Assembly (NCBI GenBank): GCA_025997075.1
Contig: BNUC01000174.1
Location: 1 to 6,475, forward strand
Reading direction: 5' to 3'
DNA: 6,475 bases
Source: Betaproteobacteria bacterium
GTDB taxonomy: Bacteria; Pseudomonadota; Gammaproteobacteria; Burkholderiales; Rhodocyclaceae
The notes under the pieces are model-generated. The model was not told the origin of the DNA, ran no database searches, and saw only the letters and a list, made by a program, of their open reading frames with translations. A program made the position numbers and the translations under genes. Position 1 is the stretch's first letter; the number at the start of each line of letters is the position of its first letter. Positions 1 through 5,642 of this stretch are shown here, in pieces.

Positions 1-23
1 GAGGTATCGCTTCTGAGATCGGG

Positions 24-134
24 GCGTAGGTTGGGAAAGCCGCGAAGCGGCGCATCCCGACGGTACTTATCTTCCGGCGCTGCGCGCCGCAAATGTACAA
101 CCGTCGGGTTGCGCTTCGCTTACCCAAGCTACGC
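24..134. repeat. Long imperfect palindromic intergenic repeat (REP/BIME- or MITE-like)
   Basis: The two ends are near-perfect inverted copies: GCGTAGGTTGGG (24-35) against CCCAAGCTACGC (123-134), 11 of 12 paired. An inner arm GCATCCCGACGGT (52-64) pairs with ACCGTCGGGTTGC (100-112), 12 of 13. GTAC flanks the core on both sides (63-66, 95-98). The centre is a perfect 6-bp hairpin, CGGCGC-TGC-GCGCCG (75-89). The left arm carries an extra small hairpin, GCCGC-GAA-GCGGC (39-51), with no counterpart on the right. Elements with GTAGGTTGGG/ACCCAAGCTAC ends are familiar as interspersed intergenic repeats in betaproteobacteria (family knowledge, not searched here). It has no transposase and no coding content I trust. 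A role as folded RNA, a REP-type element or a remnant of a non-autonomous element is inference. Confidence 0.7.
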
Positions 135-200
135 AAAAACCCCCGTCGGAATGGGAAATGAAGGACGACACTTCCTGCGGAGTATGGCGATCCATCTTCC

Positions 201-216
201 TCCCCCTCGTGGGGGA
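201..216. repeat. GC-rich hairpin repeat unit
   Basis: This is a perfect 6-bp stem, TCCCCC (201-206) and GGGGGA (211-216), closed by TCGT. It begins inside TCCTCCCCCTC (198-208), an 11-bp string that recurs exactly at 293-303, and a purine-rich near-complement (GGAGAGGGGG, 245-254) lies between the two copies. It appears to be one unit of a compound intergenic repeat. It has no T-run, so it is not a convincing intrinsic terminator. Confidence 0.5.
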
Positions 217-292
217 GAATGCTCCGAATTTTGGTAAAAGCGCAGGAGAGGGGGCGGCGGTTCAGCGCGAAACAGTGCTGGAACAGGCCCGA

Positions 293-345
293 TCCTCCCC
301 CTCACCCGCCCCTGCCGGGGCACCCTCTCCCACAAGGGGAGAGGG
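293..345. repeat. Compound GC-rich double-hairpin repeat
   Basis: This block has two stacked hairpins. GCCCC-TGCC-GGGGC (308-321) is followed directly by CCCTCTCCC (323-331) pairing with GGGAGAGGG (337-345) across a 5-nt loop. It starts with the same 11-bp TCCTCCCCCTC as the unit at 198-208. The CCCTCTCCC...GGGAGAGGG form is a widespread interspersed intergenic repeat in proteobacteria (general knowledge). Short open frames across this block follow the repeat composition and are not credible genes. No poly-T follows the stem, so termination is doubtful. Confidence 0.6.
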
Positions 346-503
346 AAAGCAAACGCCTGCTCATGCTTTACCATGACAAATATATTCATGCGATTGCCCT
401 GACTTGGTGAACGCTTTCGTGGCGCGCTGTTCGGTTTGTGAAGTAACATCCGTGATTCCATCCATGTTTTCCCGTGATCCTCGCGGTGCGGTTTTCTCTT
501 CCG
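346..503 (+). promoter_or_regulatory. Leader of the TonB-family gene, weak promoter candidate
   Basis: This gene-free stretch follows the repeats. The only promoter-like signal is TATATT (381-386), five of six matches to a sigma-70 -10 box, in a locally AT-rich patch. The hexamer 17 bp upstream (TGCTCA, 358-363) is a poor -35 box. No operator or Fur-like palindrome stands out. No Shine-Dalgarno sequence is visible before either possible start of the downstream gene (GTG 474 or ATG 504). The remaining gene-free DNA at 1-23 and 135-197 shows nothing I can assign. Confidence 0.2.
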
Positions 504-1391
504 ATGTCTTTTTATCCACGACGCACGCTGGCGCGCGCCCTGATTGTTTCCCTGCTGGCGCATGTGGGCCTGCTGTTCGGCGTGGTCAGGATTCTTCCCG
601 GGCATGTCGATGCACCGGCCGTGCTTGTCCTCAGGGTGGTGGCGATGAACCGGGCTGTTTCCGGGACTACGCCTCTTCCTGCGCCTGCCGCTGCCGTGGA
701 AGCGCCGACGCAGCCGCATCCCGCGCCTGCCGTCGCTGCGGAAGCGCCGCCGCTACCAAACCCTGTGCCTGCCGCCGTTGTGGAAGTGGTGGCGCATGGT
801 GAAGCGCCGGTTTCTTCCAGGGTACGCAAAGTTGTCAGCAAAAAACTGGTGATTCCCGATTCACGACCGAAAGAAATTGCTGTTCCGGCGGCGCCTTCCA
901 TCCCGGTTGTTTCTGAAGTTTCTGAAGCCGAAGTGACAGCGTCGGCAGCACCCCAGGGCAATATTGAAAGCTCCCGGGGTGACGTTGCGCGGGCAAGCGC
1001 GCCGACGGTTCCATCCGGGACAACTTCATCCGGCGCAGGGTTTGGACGGCGGGATGGAGTGGATGGAGTGGGTGGCGTGGGTGGAGTCAGTGCCGATGAT
1101 GTCCGGCAATACCGGCTCGCCCTGCGAGCAAACGCCCGGCGCTTCAAACGTTATCCACCGCTGGCGAGGGAGAGGGGATGGGAGGGGACCGTGGAGATCA
1201 CGCTGGATTTTCGGCATTCTGGTGTTGAGCCTGTTCTGTCGATCACCGGTTCGAGCGGGAAAACAATTCTTGATGAACAGGCGCTCGAAACACTCCGCCA
1301 GGCCGTCCGTCAAACCGAGTTGCCCGAGGGACTCAAAGGCAGGGATTTCCGGATGCCGCAGGAGATTAGTTTCAGTCTCGAAAACGAATAG
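504..1391 (+). CDS. TonB-family energy transducer protein
   Basis: Proteins of this family span the periplasm and pass proton-motive energy from an ExbB/ExbD complex to outer-membrane TonB-dependent receptors. From ATG 504 the product is 295 aa. It has a short basic N-terminus (RRTLAR), one hydrophobic helix at about residues 11-31, a long Pro/Ala/Val-rich linker (about 55-150), a Gly/Val run (185-195), and a C-terminal TonB domain (about 205-292). The domain carries the typical YPPLARERGWEGTVEI motif from residue 217 and LDEQALETLRQA. I chose ATG 504 over the in-frame GTG 474 because it places a normal TonB anchor at the N-terminus. An in-frame TGA at 453-455 rules out anything longer, and neither start has a clear ribosome site. 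There is no exbB, exbD or receptor gene beside it, so partner and substrate are unknown. It converges on the next gene with 5 bp between the stops. The family call is secure; the specific role is not. Confidence 0.85.
   Translation: MSFYPRRTLARALIVSLLAHVGLLFGVVRILPGHVDAPAVLVLRVVAMNRAVSGTTPLPAPAAAVEAPTQPHPAPAVAAEAPPLPNPVPAAVVEVVAHGEAPVSSRVRKVVSKKLVIPDSRPKEIAVPAAPSIPVVSEVSEAEVTASAAPQGNIESSRGDVARASAPTVPSGTTSSGAGFGRRDGVDGVGGVGGVSADDVRQYRLALRANARRFKRYPPLARERGWEGTVEITLDFRHSGVEPVLSITGSSGKTILDEQALETLRQAVRQTELPEGLKGRDFRMPQEISFSLENE
675..800 (+). repeat. Three degenerate 42-bp tandem repeats in the TonB-like linker
   Basis: Residues 58-99 of the TonB-like protein consist of three 14-residue units in register: LPAPAAAVEAPTQP, HPAPAVAAEAPPLP and NPVPAAVVEVVAHG. 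The DNA is also repeated. CCTGCC recurs near the start of each unit, and GAAGCGCCG occurs in the first two, with GAAGTGGTG in the third. Each unit is exactly 42 bp (675-716, 717-758, 759-800). Pro-rich repeats are usual for the periplasm-spanning linker of TonB proteins, where copy number sets reach. Confidence 0.7.
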
Positions 1392-1396
1392 CGGGC

Positions 1397-1930
1397 TCAG
1401 GGTGGCGGCAGAGTGCTTTCATGGAATCCGAAGGCGCCGGAACGGCGGTCCATGAAATACGCTTCCAGGCAGAAAATACTGCTGCGGAACGCCACCTTAT
1501 CCCAGGGGATCTGATGCTCGTCGAAGAGCATCGTTTCGAGGCTTTCCTCGCCGGCGCCGAAATCGGCATTGAGCAGTCGAGCCCGATAGAACAGGTGGAC
1601 CTGATTGATATGCGGGATGCTGACCAGTGCGAAGAGCTGCTCGATGGCAACACGCGCGCAGGCTTCCTCGCCGGTTTCCCGCATGGCGGCCTGCGCCGTT
1701 GATTCGCCGTTTTCCATGAAGCCGGCGGGCAGCGTCCAAAGTCCGTAGCCTGGTTCAATGGCGCGCCGGCAAAGTAGTATGCGGTCTTCCCATTCGGCAA
1801 TGCAGCCGATCACCAGTTTGGGATTGAGATAGTGAATTTCGCCACACTGCGGACAGACGTGACGCGGGTGCGAATCACCTTCGGGAATGCGCAAGACGAC
1901 TTTGGCGCCGCACTGGGTACAGTAGTTCAT
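1397..1930 (-). CDS. Zinc-ribbon Nudix hydrolase
   Basis: This predicts a cytoplasmic Mg-dependent hydrolase of a nucleoside diphosphate linked to another moiety; the substrate cannot be read from the sequence. The 177-aa product starts with a four-cysteine zinc ribbon (C4xxC7 and C26xxC29). A Nudix fold follows, with the box from G70: G-x5-E76-x7-R84-E85-T-G-E88-E89. Metal-binding Glu85, Glu88 and Glu89 are present, but the canonical Gly near the end of the box is Cys91, and the residues around it are Ala. A downstream [14 protein letters not shown] segment and the acidic EESLE (128-132) fit zinc-ribbon Nudix proteins annotated in many proteobacteria as MutT/Nudix family or ADP-ribose pyrophosphatase-like. 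The SQPWPFPxS signature of NADH pyrophosphatase NudC is absent. The ATG lies at 1930-1928; only a weak TAGAAT -10 box (complement of 1958-1963) is visible upstream. It is divergent from motA and has no evident link to motility. Confidence 0.88.
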   Translation of the reverse strand: MNYCTQCGAKVVLRIPEGDSHPRHVCPQCGEIHYLNPKLVIGCIAEWEDRILLCRRAIEPGYGLWTLPAGFMENGESTAQAAMRETGEEACARVAIEQLFALVSIPHINQVHLFYRARLLNADFGAGEESLETMLFDEHQIPWDKVAFRSSIFCLEAYFMDRRSGAFGFHESTLPPP

Positions 1931-1989
1931 GTCCGATCATCGTCAAGGAATGTACAGATTCTATCCGATCCGGAATGTGTCGGTTTTGC

Positions 1990-2007
1990 GTCAGATGTGT
2001 CAGATGC
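1990..2007. repeat. Tandem 9-bp repeat in the Nudix-motA intergenic region
   Basis: GTCAGATGT (1990-1998) is followed directly by GTCAGATGC (1999-2007), with eight of nine bases identical. The pair lies 27 bp upstream of the proposed motA -35 box and 59 bp upstream of the Nudix start codon. It is therefore placed where a regulator could act on either gene. A binding role is only inference. Confidence 0.4.
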
Positions 2008-2034
2008 CGTTTCAGGGCAACTTTCTCCTGAGTG

Positions 2035-2063
2035 TTTCCAGTCGCCTTGCATCCCGTTACAAT
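2035..2063 (+). promoter_or_regulatory. Candidate sigma-70 promoter for motAB
   Basis: TTTCCA (2035-2040, four of six to TTGACA) and TACAAT (2058-2063, five of six to TATAAT) are separated by exactly 17 bp. Transcription would begin near 2070, giving a leader of about 45 nt before the motA ATG. I did not find a good sigma-28 (TAAA-N15-GCCGATAA) or sigma-54 (GG-N10-GC) element, although flagellar stator genes in many proteobacteria are driven by sigma-28. This is a motif match by eye and has not been scored. Confidence 0.45.
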
Positions 2064-2105
2064 GACGTCGGACAAGAGAATGCGCGTCCCGGATCGGCGT
2101 GACTC

Positions 2106-2110
2106 GGAGG
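2106..2110 (+). promoter_or_regulatory. Ribosome binding site that sets the motA start
   Basis: GGAGG lies 6 nt before ATG 2117. The in-frame GTG at 2099 precedes this site and would put the Shine-Dalgarno inside the coding region, so ATG 2117 is the likely start. From there the protein begins MFLIVGYIII, as expected for the first MotA helix. Confidence 0.85.
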
Positions 2111-2116
2111 ATTGGA

Positions 2117-2974
2117 ATGTTTCTTATTGTCGGTTACATCATCATACTGGCGTCATCACTCGGAACTTACGCGGTGCATGGCAGTCTGGCCGCGCTCTGG
2201 GTGCCGACGGAATATATAGCGCTCGTCGGACTCACGTTTGGCGCCTTCGTTGCCAGCAACGATCCCAAGGTCATCAAGTCGACGTTCGGCGCCTTGCCCA
2301 GTCTGTTCAAAGGCTCCAAATACAACAGGGCGGCTTATGTCGACCTGCTGGCCATGTTGTTCGAAGTGCTCGCCAAGGTGCGTAAGGAAGGCTTGATGTC
2401 GATCGAGAACGATGTCGAGAACCCGCATGACAGCCCGGTTTTCAGCAAGTATCCGTCGATTTCCCGCGACCATCATGTCATGGAGTTCATCACCGATTAT
2501 CTGCGCATGATGGTCGGCGGCAATCTCAACGCGCTGGAGATCGAGAATCTGATGGACATGGAGATCGAGACGCATCACCACGAGGCGGAAGTCCCCGGCC
2601 ATGCCGTGAGTGGGGCGGCTGATGGCTTGCCGGCGTTTGGTATCGTGGTCGCGGTGATGGGCGTGGTCAACGTCATGGGGTCGGTCGGCGAGCCGCCTCC
2701 GGTGCTTGGCAAGATGATCGGCGGCGCGCTGGTCGGCACTTTCCTGGGTATCCTGCTTTCCTACGGCATCGTGACGCCGATTTCTTCGTTATTGGGGCAG
2801 AAGGCCAACGAAGGGTCGAAAATCTATCAGGTCATCAAGGTTGTTCTTCTGGCGTCGATGTCAGGGTATGCGCCACAGGTGGCGGTCGAGTTCGGCCGTA
2901 AGGTGCTTTTTTCCAAGGATCGGCCGAGCTTTATCGAACTTGAGGAAGAACTCAAGTCGCGTAAGGGTAAGTAA
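2117..2974 (+). CDS. motA: Flagellar motor stator protein MotA
   Basis: MotA and MotB form the inner-membrane proton channel that turns the flagellar rotor. The 285-aa product has four predicted membrane helices (about 2-21, 34-52, 170-190, 200-222) and a large cytoplasmic loop between helices 2 and 3. Residues that act on the rotor or in the channel in E. coli MotA have clear equivalents here: Arg90 is R89 (AKVRKEG), Glu98 is E97 (SIENDVENP), Pro173 is P172 (LPAFG) and Pro222 is P221 (GIVTPI). The C-terminal GYAPQVAVEFGRK and RPSFIELEE segments also match the E. coli type closely. Its length is near the E. coli protein's 295 aa, lacking only that protein's variable tail. motB follows after 2 bp, so the two are surely cotranscribed and probably translationally coupled. 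The E. coli-like sequence and the MotB partner favour a proton rather than a sodium stator. Confidence 0.97.
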   Translation: MFLIVGYIIILASSLGTYAVHGSLAALWVPTEYIALVGLTFGAFVASNDPKVIKSTFGALPSLFKGSKYNRAAYVDLLAMLFEVLAKVRKEGLMSIENDVENPHDSPVFSKYPSISRDHHVMEFITDYLRMMVGGNLNALEIENLMDMEIETHHHEAEVPGHAVSGAADGLPAFGIVVAVMGVVNVMGSVGEPPPVLGKMIGGALVGTFLGILLSYGIVTPISSLLGQKANEGSKIYQVIKVVLLASMSGYAPQVAVEFGRKVLFSKDRPSFIELEEELKSRKGK

Positions 2975-2976
2975 GC

Positions 2977-3912
2977 ATGAGCGAAGATCTCCGCCCGATT
3001 GTCATCAAGCGCATCAAAAAAAGCGCCGCCGGGCATCATGGCGGGGTGTGGAAGCTGGCGTACGCCGATTTCATGACGGCGATGATGGCTTTCTTCCTGC
3101 TGATGTGGTTGTTGTCGTCGACGTCCGAAAATGATTTGAAAGGGGTTGCCGAGTATTTTCAGAATCCCTCCAAGGTGAGTCTGACCGGCGGTTCCGGATC
3201 GGGCGACGCCACCAGCATCCTGAAAGGCGGCGGCAAGGATCTGACCAGTAGTACGGGTCAGGTCAAGCGGGGAGATATCGAAGCCGAAAAGAGGAGGCAA
3301 ACGGCCGAGGAACTGCGCAAGGAATTCGAACGGCGCGAAAAAATCTCGCTCGATGAACTCAAGGTCAGCATCGAGAAACTGATCGACAACAATTCGACAC
3401 TCCGCCAGTTCAAGAGCCAGTTATTGATGGACGTTACGACGGAGGGGTTGCGCATCCAGATCGTCGACGAGCATAACCGTCCTATGTTCGATACCAGCAG
3501 CGCCGAGCTCAAGCCCTACTCGAAAGAGATTCTCCGTGAAATCGGCAAGGCCCTGAATGCAGTGCCCAACAAGGTCAGCTTCGCCGGACATACCGACGCG
3601 GCGCAGTTCAGCGGTGGCGAGAGGGGGTTTTCCAACTGGGAATTGTCGGCGAACCGGGCTAATGCATCGCGGCGTGAAATGGTGTTGGGTGGAATGGACG
3701 AAAACAAGGTGTTGCGGGTGGTCGGTTTGTCGTCCATGGTTCTTTTCGACAAAAACGATCCCTTGAGTCCATCCAACAGACGCATCAGTATCGTGGTGCT
3801 GAACAAGCGGACCGAGGACGCCATGCTGACGGAGGATGGGTTCGCTACACTGAATGTCGACGGTTCCGATGAATCGGAGGCCGCATTGGTTCCGGAAAAG
3901 TCTCGAGAATGA
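2977..3912 (+). CDS. motB: Flagellar motor stator protein MotB
   Basis: MotB anchors the stator to peptidoglycan and carries the proton-accepting aspartate. The 311-aa product has a basic cytoplasmic N-terminus and a single membrane helix (about 29-48). Asp31 in the KLAYADFMTAMMAFFLLMW segment corresponds to E. coli Asp32. Just after the helix, ENDLKGVAEYFQNP (51-64) fits the amphipathic plug that closes the unassembled channel. A Gly/Ser-rich stretch (71-93) and a charged helical linker (about 100-145) lead to an OmpA-like peptidoglycan-binding domain (about 155-277) with GHTDAA (204-209), NWELSANRA (220-228) and NRRIS (267-271). An acidic tail of about 34 residues follows. The start is 2 bp after the motA stop; only a weak AAGGG (2963-2967) precedes it, consistent with coupling to motA. 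Confidence 0.97.
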   Translation: MSEDLRPIVIKRIKKSAAGHHGGVWKLAYADFMTAMMAFFLLMWLLSSTSENDLKGVAEYFQNPSKVSLTGGSGSGDATSILKGGGKDLTSSTGQVKRGDIEAEKRRQTAEELRKEFERREKISLDELKVSIEKLIDNNSTLRQFKSQLLMDVTTEGLRIQIVDEHNRPMFDTSSAELKPYSKEILREIGKALNAVPNKVSFAGHTDAAQFSGGERGFSNWELSANRANASRREMVLGGMDENKVLRVVGLSSMVLFDKNDPLSPSNRRISIVVLNKRTEDAMLTEDGFATLNVDGSDESEAALVPEKSRE

Positions 3913-3976
3913 TCCTGAATGCAAGGCTATCCTGCTGAAATGAGGGAGCAACTCGGAAAGGTGGAAGAGGTAGCGC

Positions 3977-4858
3977 ATGATTGCAAATAATGTCCCCCTG
4001 GTGAAACCGTCGCTGCAACGTGAAAGCGACAAACGTGAGTTTGTCTTCACGTTGGCCGATTTCGAGCAAATTCGCAAACTGATTTACGAACATGCTGGAA
4101 TCTTGCTTTCGTCCACGAAACAGGACATGGTTTACAGTCGCCTGGCCAGGCGCTTGCGTGAAAGAGGCTTGAAAACCTTCAGCGAATACCTGGCGATACT
4201 CAAACAGAGCGACAAGGCTGAGTGGGAGGAATTCGTCAATTCATTGACAACCAATCTCACGTCGTTTTTCCGCGAACCCCATCATTTCCCCATCCTTGGT
4301 GAGTATTTGAAGAAATTGCATGGCAAGCCGTCGATCAAAATCTGGTGTTGTGCTTCATCGACCGGTGAGGAACCGTACAGTATCGCCATGACGGTCGTGG
4401 AAACTTTCAACAATTTCAACGTTCCCGTGTCGATTTTCGCGTCCGATCTGGATACCAAGGTGCTCGCCACGGCTTCGAAAGGCGTTTACGCGCCCGACCG
4501 GGTGGATCGACTGCCACGGGAGCGTCTAAGCCGTTTTTTCGTGAAAACCGCCGGCAGCAGCGACGGCTCGTTTTCCGTGCGCCCGGAACTGCGCCGGCTG
4601 ATCAACTTTCAGCGGCTGAATCTGCTTGAACCAAACTGGGGTGTGCACGGTCCACTGGATGTGATCTTTTGTCGTAACATCATGATTTATTTCGATAAGC
4701 CCACGCAATACAAGATACTCAAGCGATTCGTTCCGCTGATGGATCGCAACGGTCTGCTTTTTGCCGGGCATTCGGAGAGTTTTCTGTATGCATCGGACCT
4801 GTTCCATTTGCAGGGGAAAACCGTTTATGAGTTGGCGAACAAGGGCATGGTGAGATGA
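3977..4858 (+). CDS. cheR: Chemotaxis protein-glutamate methyltransferase CheR
   Basis: CheR transfers methyl groups from S-adenosylmethionine to glutamates on chemoreceptors, raising their signalling bias during adaptation. The 293-aa product has the N-terminal helical domain (about 24-100; [36 protein letters not shown]) and the methyltransferase domain (about 118-290). The SAM-binding motif is [16 protein letters not shown] (123-138). FASDLDT (154-160), [11 protein letters not shown] (231-241) and LFAGHSES (261-268) follow in the expected order. Nothing is missing compared with E. coli CheR, and there is no added TPR or other domain. GGAAGAGG (3963-3970) sits 6 nt before ATG 3977 and supports this start. 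The 64-bp gap after motB shows no terminator or clear promoter, so cotranscription with motAB is plausible. The stop overlaps the next gene by ATGA. Confidence 0.96.
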   Translation: MIANNVPLVKPSLQRESDKREFVFTLADFEQIRKLIYEHAGILLSSTKQDMVYSRLARRLRERGLKTFSEYLAILKQSDKAEWEEFVNSLTTNLTSFFREPHHFPILGEYLKKLHGKPSIKIWCCASSTGEEPYSIAMTVVETFNNFNVPVSIFASDLDTKVLATASKGVYAPDRVDRLPRERLSRFFVKTAGSSDGSFSVRPELRRLINFQRLNLLEPNWGVHGPLDVIFCRNIMIYFDKPTQYKILKRFVPLMDRNGLLFAGHSESFLYASDLFHLQGKTVYELANKGMVR

Positions 4859-5475
4859 ACAAATCCCCCCTATCGGGAACGGTAGCCCGGCTGCTGGTGG
4901 CCGTCAGCCGTGTCATTTTCGTTGGCTCATCAACGGGTGGGACGGAAGCGCTCAAGATTTTCCTGCTGGGATTTCCAGCCAATTGCCCGCCGACGCTTAT
5001 CGTGCAGCACATGCCGAAAACTTTCACCGGATCTTTTGCGGCGCGCCTGGACGAATTGTGCCAGCCGCAGGTAATCGAAGCGCAAGGAGGTGAAATACTG
5101 GCTCCTGGAACCGTCTACCTGGCGCCGGGGCATGCTCACATGCGAGTGTGCCGGACGGGGGCCGGATATGCGACGGAACTGAGCCTGACTCCAACATTTA
5201 GCCTGCATCGTCCTTCCGTGGATGTATTGTTCGACTCGGCGGCTGAAGTGGTTGGCCGCAACGCCATTGGAGTCATCCTCACGGGAATGGGGAAAGATGG
5301 TGCCAACGGCTTGCTGCGTATGCGGCAAGCGGGCGCCAGGACGTTCGGCCAGGACGAGGCGAGCTGCGTTGTCTATGGAATGCCTCGGGAAGCCGCGCTG
5401 ATCGGGGCGGTCGAGGAGGTGGCCAGTCTTGATGTGCTGGCGCAGAGAGTCTTTGCTGTTGTCCGTCCAGGTTGA
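4855..5475 (+). CDS. cheB: Stand-alone CheB-type receptor methylesterase (no receiver domain)
   Basis: The CheB catalytic domain hydrolyses receptor glutamate methyl esters, reversing CheR; many also deamidate receptor glutamines. The 206-aa product is this domain alone (about 19-203). The catalytic triad is intact: Ser26 in [11 protein letters not shown], His52 in VQHMP and Asp148 in [11 protein letters not shown], matching Ser164, His190 and Asp286 of Salmonella Che[29 protein letters not shown] and [12 protein letters not shown] are also typical. Full-length CheB is about 350 aa, with an N-terminal receiver and linker. Here only about 18 residues precede the catalytic core, and the DNA upstream is the intact cheR gene, so no receiver is hidden nearby. 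The ATG overlaps the cheR stop by 4 nt, with AAGGG (4841-4845) as a weak ribosome site, indicating coupled translation. Activity should be independent of CheA phosphorylation unless a partner controls it (inference). Confidence 0.93.
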   Translation: MNKSPLSGTVARLLVAVSRVIFVGSSTGGTEALKIFLLGFPANCPPTLIVQHMPKTFTGSFAARLDELCQPQVIEAQGGEILAPGTVYLAPGHAHMRVCRTGAGYATELSLTPTFSLHRPSVDVLFDSAAEVVGRNAIGVILTGMGKDGANGLLRMRQAGARTFGQDEASCVVYGMPREAALIGAVEEVASLDVLAQRVFAVVRPG

Positions 5476-5642
5476 AACTTGTCGTATGGAGGGTATTTCT
5501 ATTCCGTTTTTGTATTCCTGTATCACTGAAAAAAACGCTTCTGTCCCTTTGTTTATGCTAAGGAATGTGGTGAAATAGCAGGTAGTCGATTAAGATATGT
5601 GTAGTTAGTTGTACGATTGTCGACCCAAAAAGGGGATCACGA
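5476..5642 (+). promoter_or_regulatory. AT-richer leader upstream of cheV
   Basis: This 167-bp gap is clearly more AT-rich than the coding DNA on both sides and breaks the tight packing of motA to cheB, so cheV may have its own promoter. I could not find a convincing pair of boxes. TAAGAT (5591-5596) and GTCGATTA (5586-5593, loosely like the sigma-28 -10 box GCCGATAA) both lack a matching -35 at the right spacing. No terminator hairpin with a T-run is visible after cheB. AAGGGG (5630-5635), 7 nt before the ATG, is a good ribosome site for cheV. Confidence 0.35.

Noticed and set aside
323..345. Intrinsic terminator at the CCCTCTCCC/GGGAGAGGG hairpin
   Set aside because: The stem is strong, but it is followed by AAAGCAAACG with no T-run, and the complementary strand also lacks a fitting T-run. 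It fits an interspersed repeat better.
474..503. GTG start for the TonB-like protein
   Set aside because: It has no ribosome site and adds ten residues before a typical TonB anchor. ATG 504 is preferred, though this is not decisive.
129..719. Minus-strand open frame of 196 aa across the repeat region
   Set aside because: It is rich in Arg/Pro, runs through hairpin repeats and then opposite the TonB-like gene, and shows no domain or ribosome site.
512..1147. Long open frame on the minus strand opposite the TonB-like gene (211 aa)
   Set aside because: It is a Thr/Ala-rich mirror of the GC-rich repeated linker, with no recognisable domain, while the + strand frame encodes a clear TonB domain.
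2099..2116. Upstream GTG start for motA
   Set aside because: The GGAGG at 2106-2110 lies downstream of it and is ideally spaced for ATG 2117, which also gives the normal MotA N-terminus.
3977..4858. A receiver domain for CheB hidden upstream by frameshift
   Set aside because: The upstream DNA is fully used by an intact CheR with all motifs in order, so the receiver is truly absent at this locus.
5438..5461. Sigma-54 promoter at the end of cheB (TGGCGC...TTTGCT)
   Set aside because: The GG and GC doublets are 14 nt apart rather than the required 10.
5586..5593. Sigma-28 -10 box upstream of cheV
   Set aside because: GTCGATTA resembles GCCGATAA, but there is no TAAA-type -35 at the required spacing.
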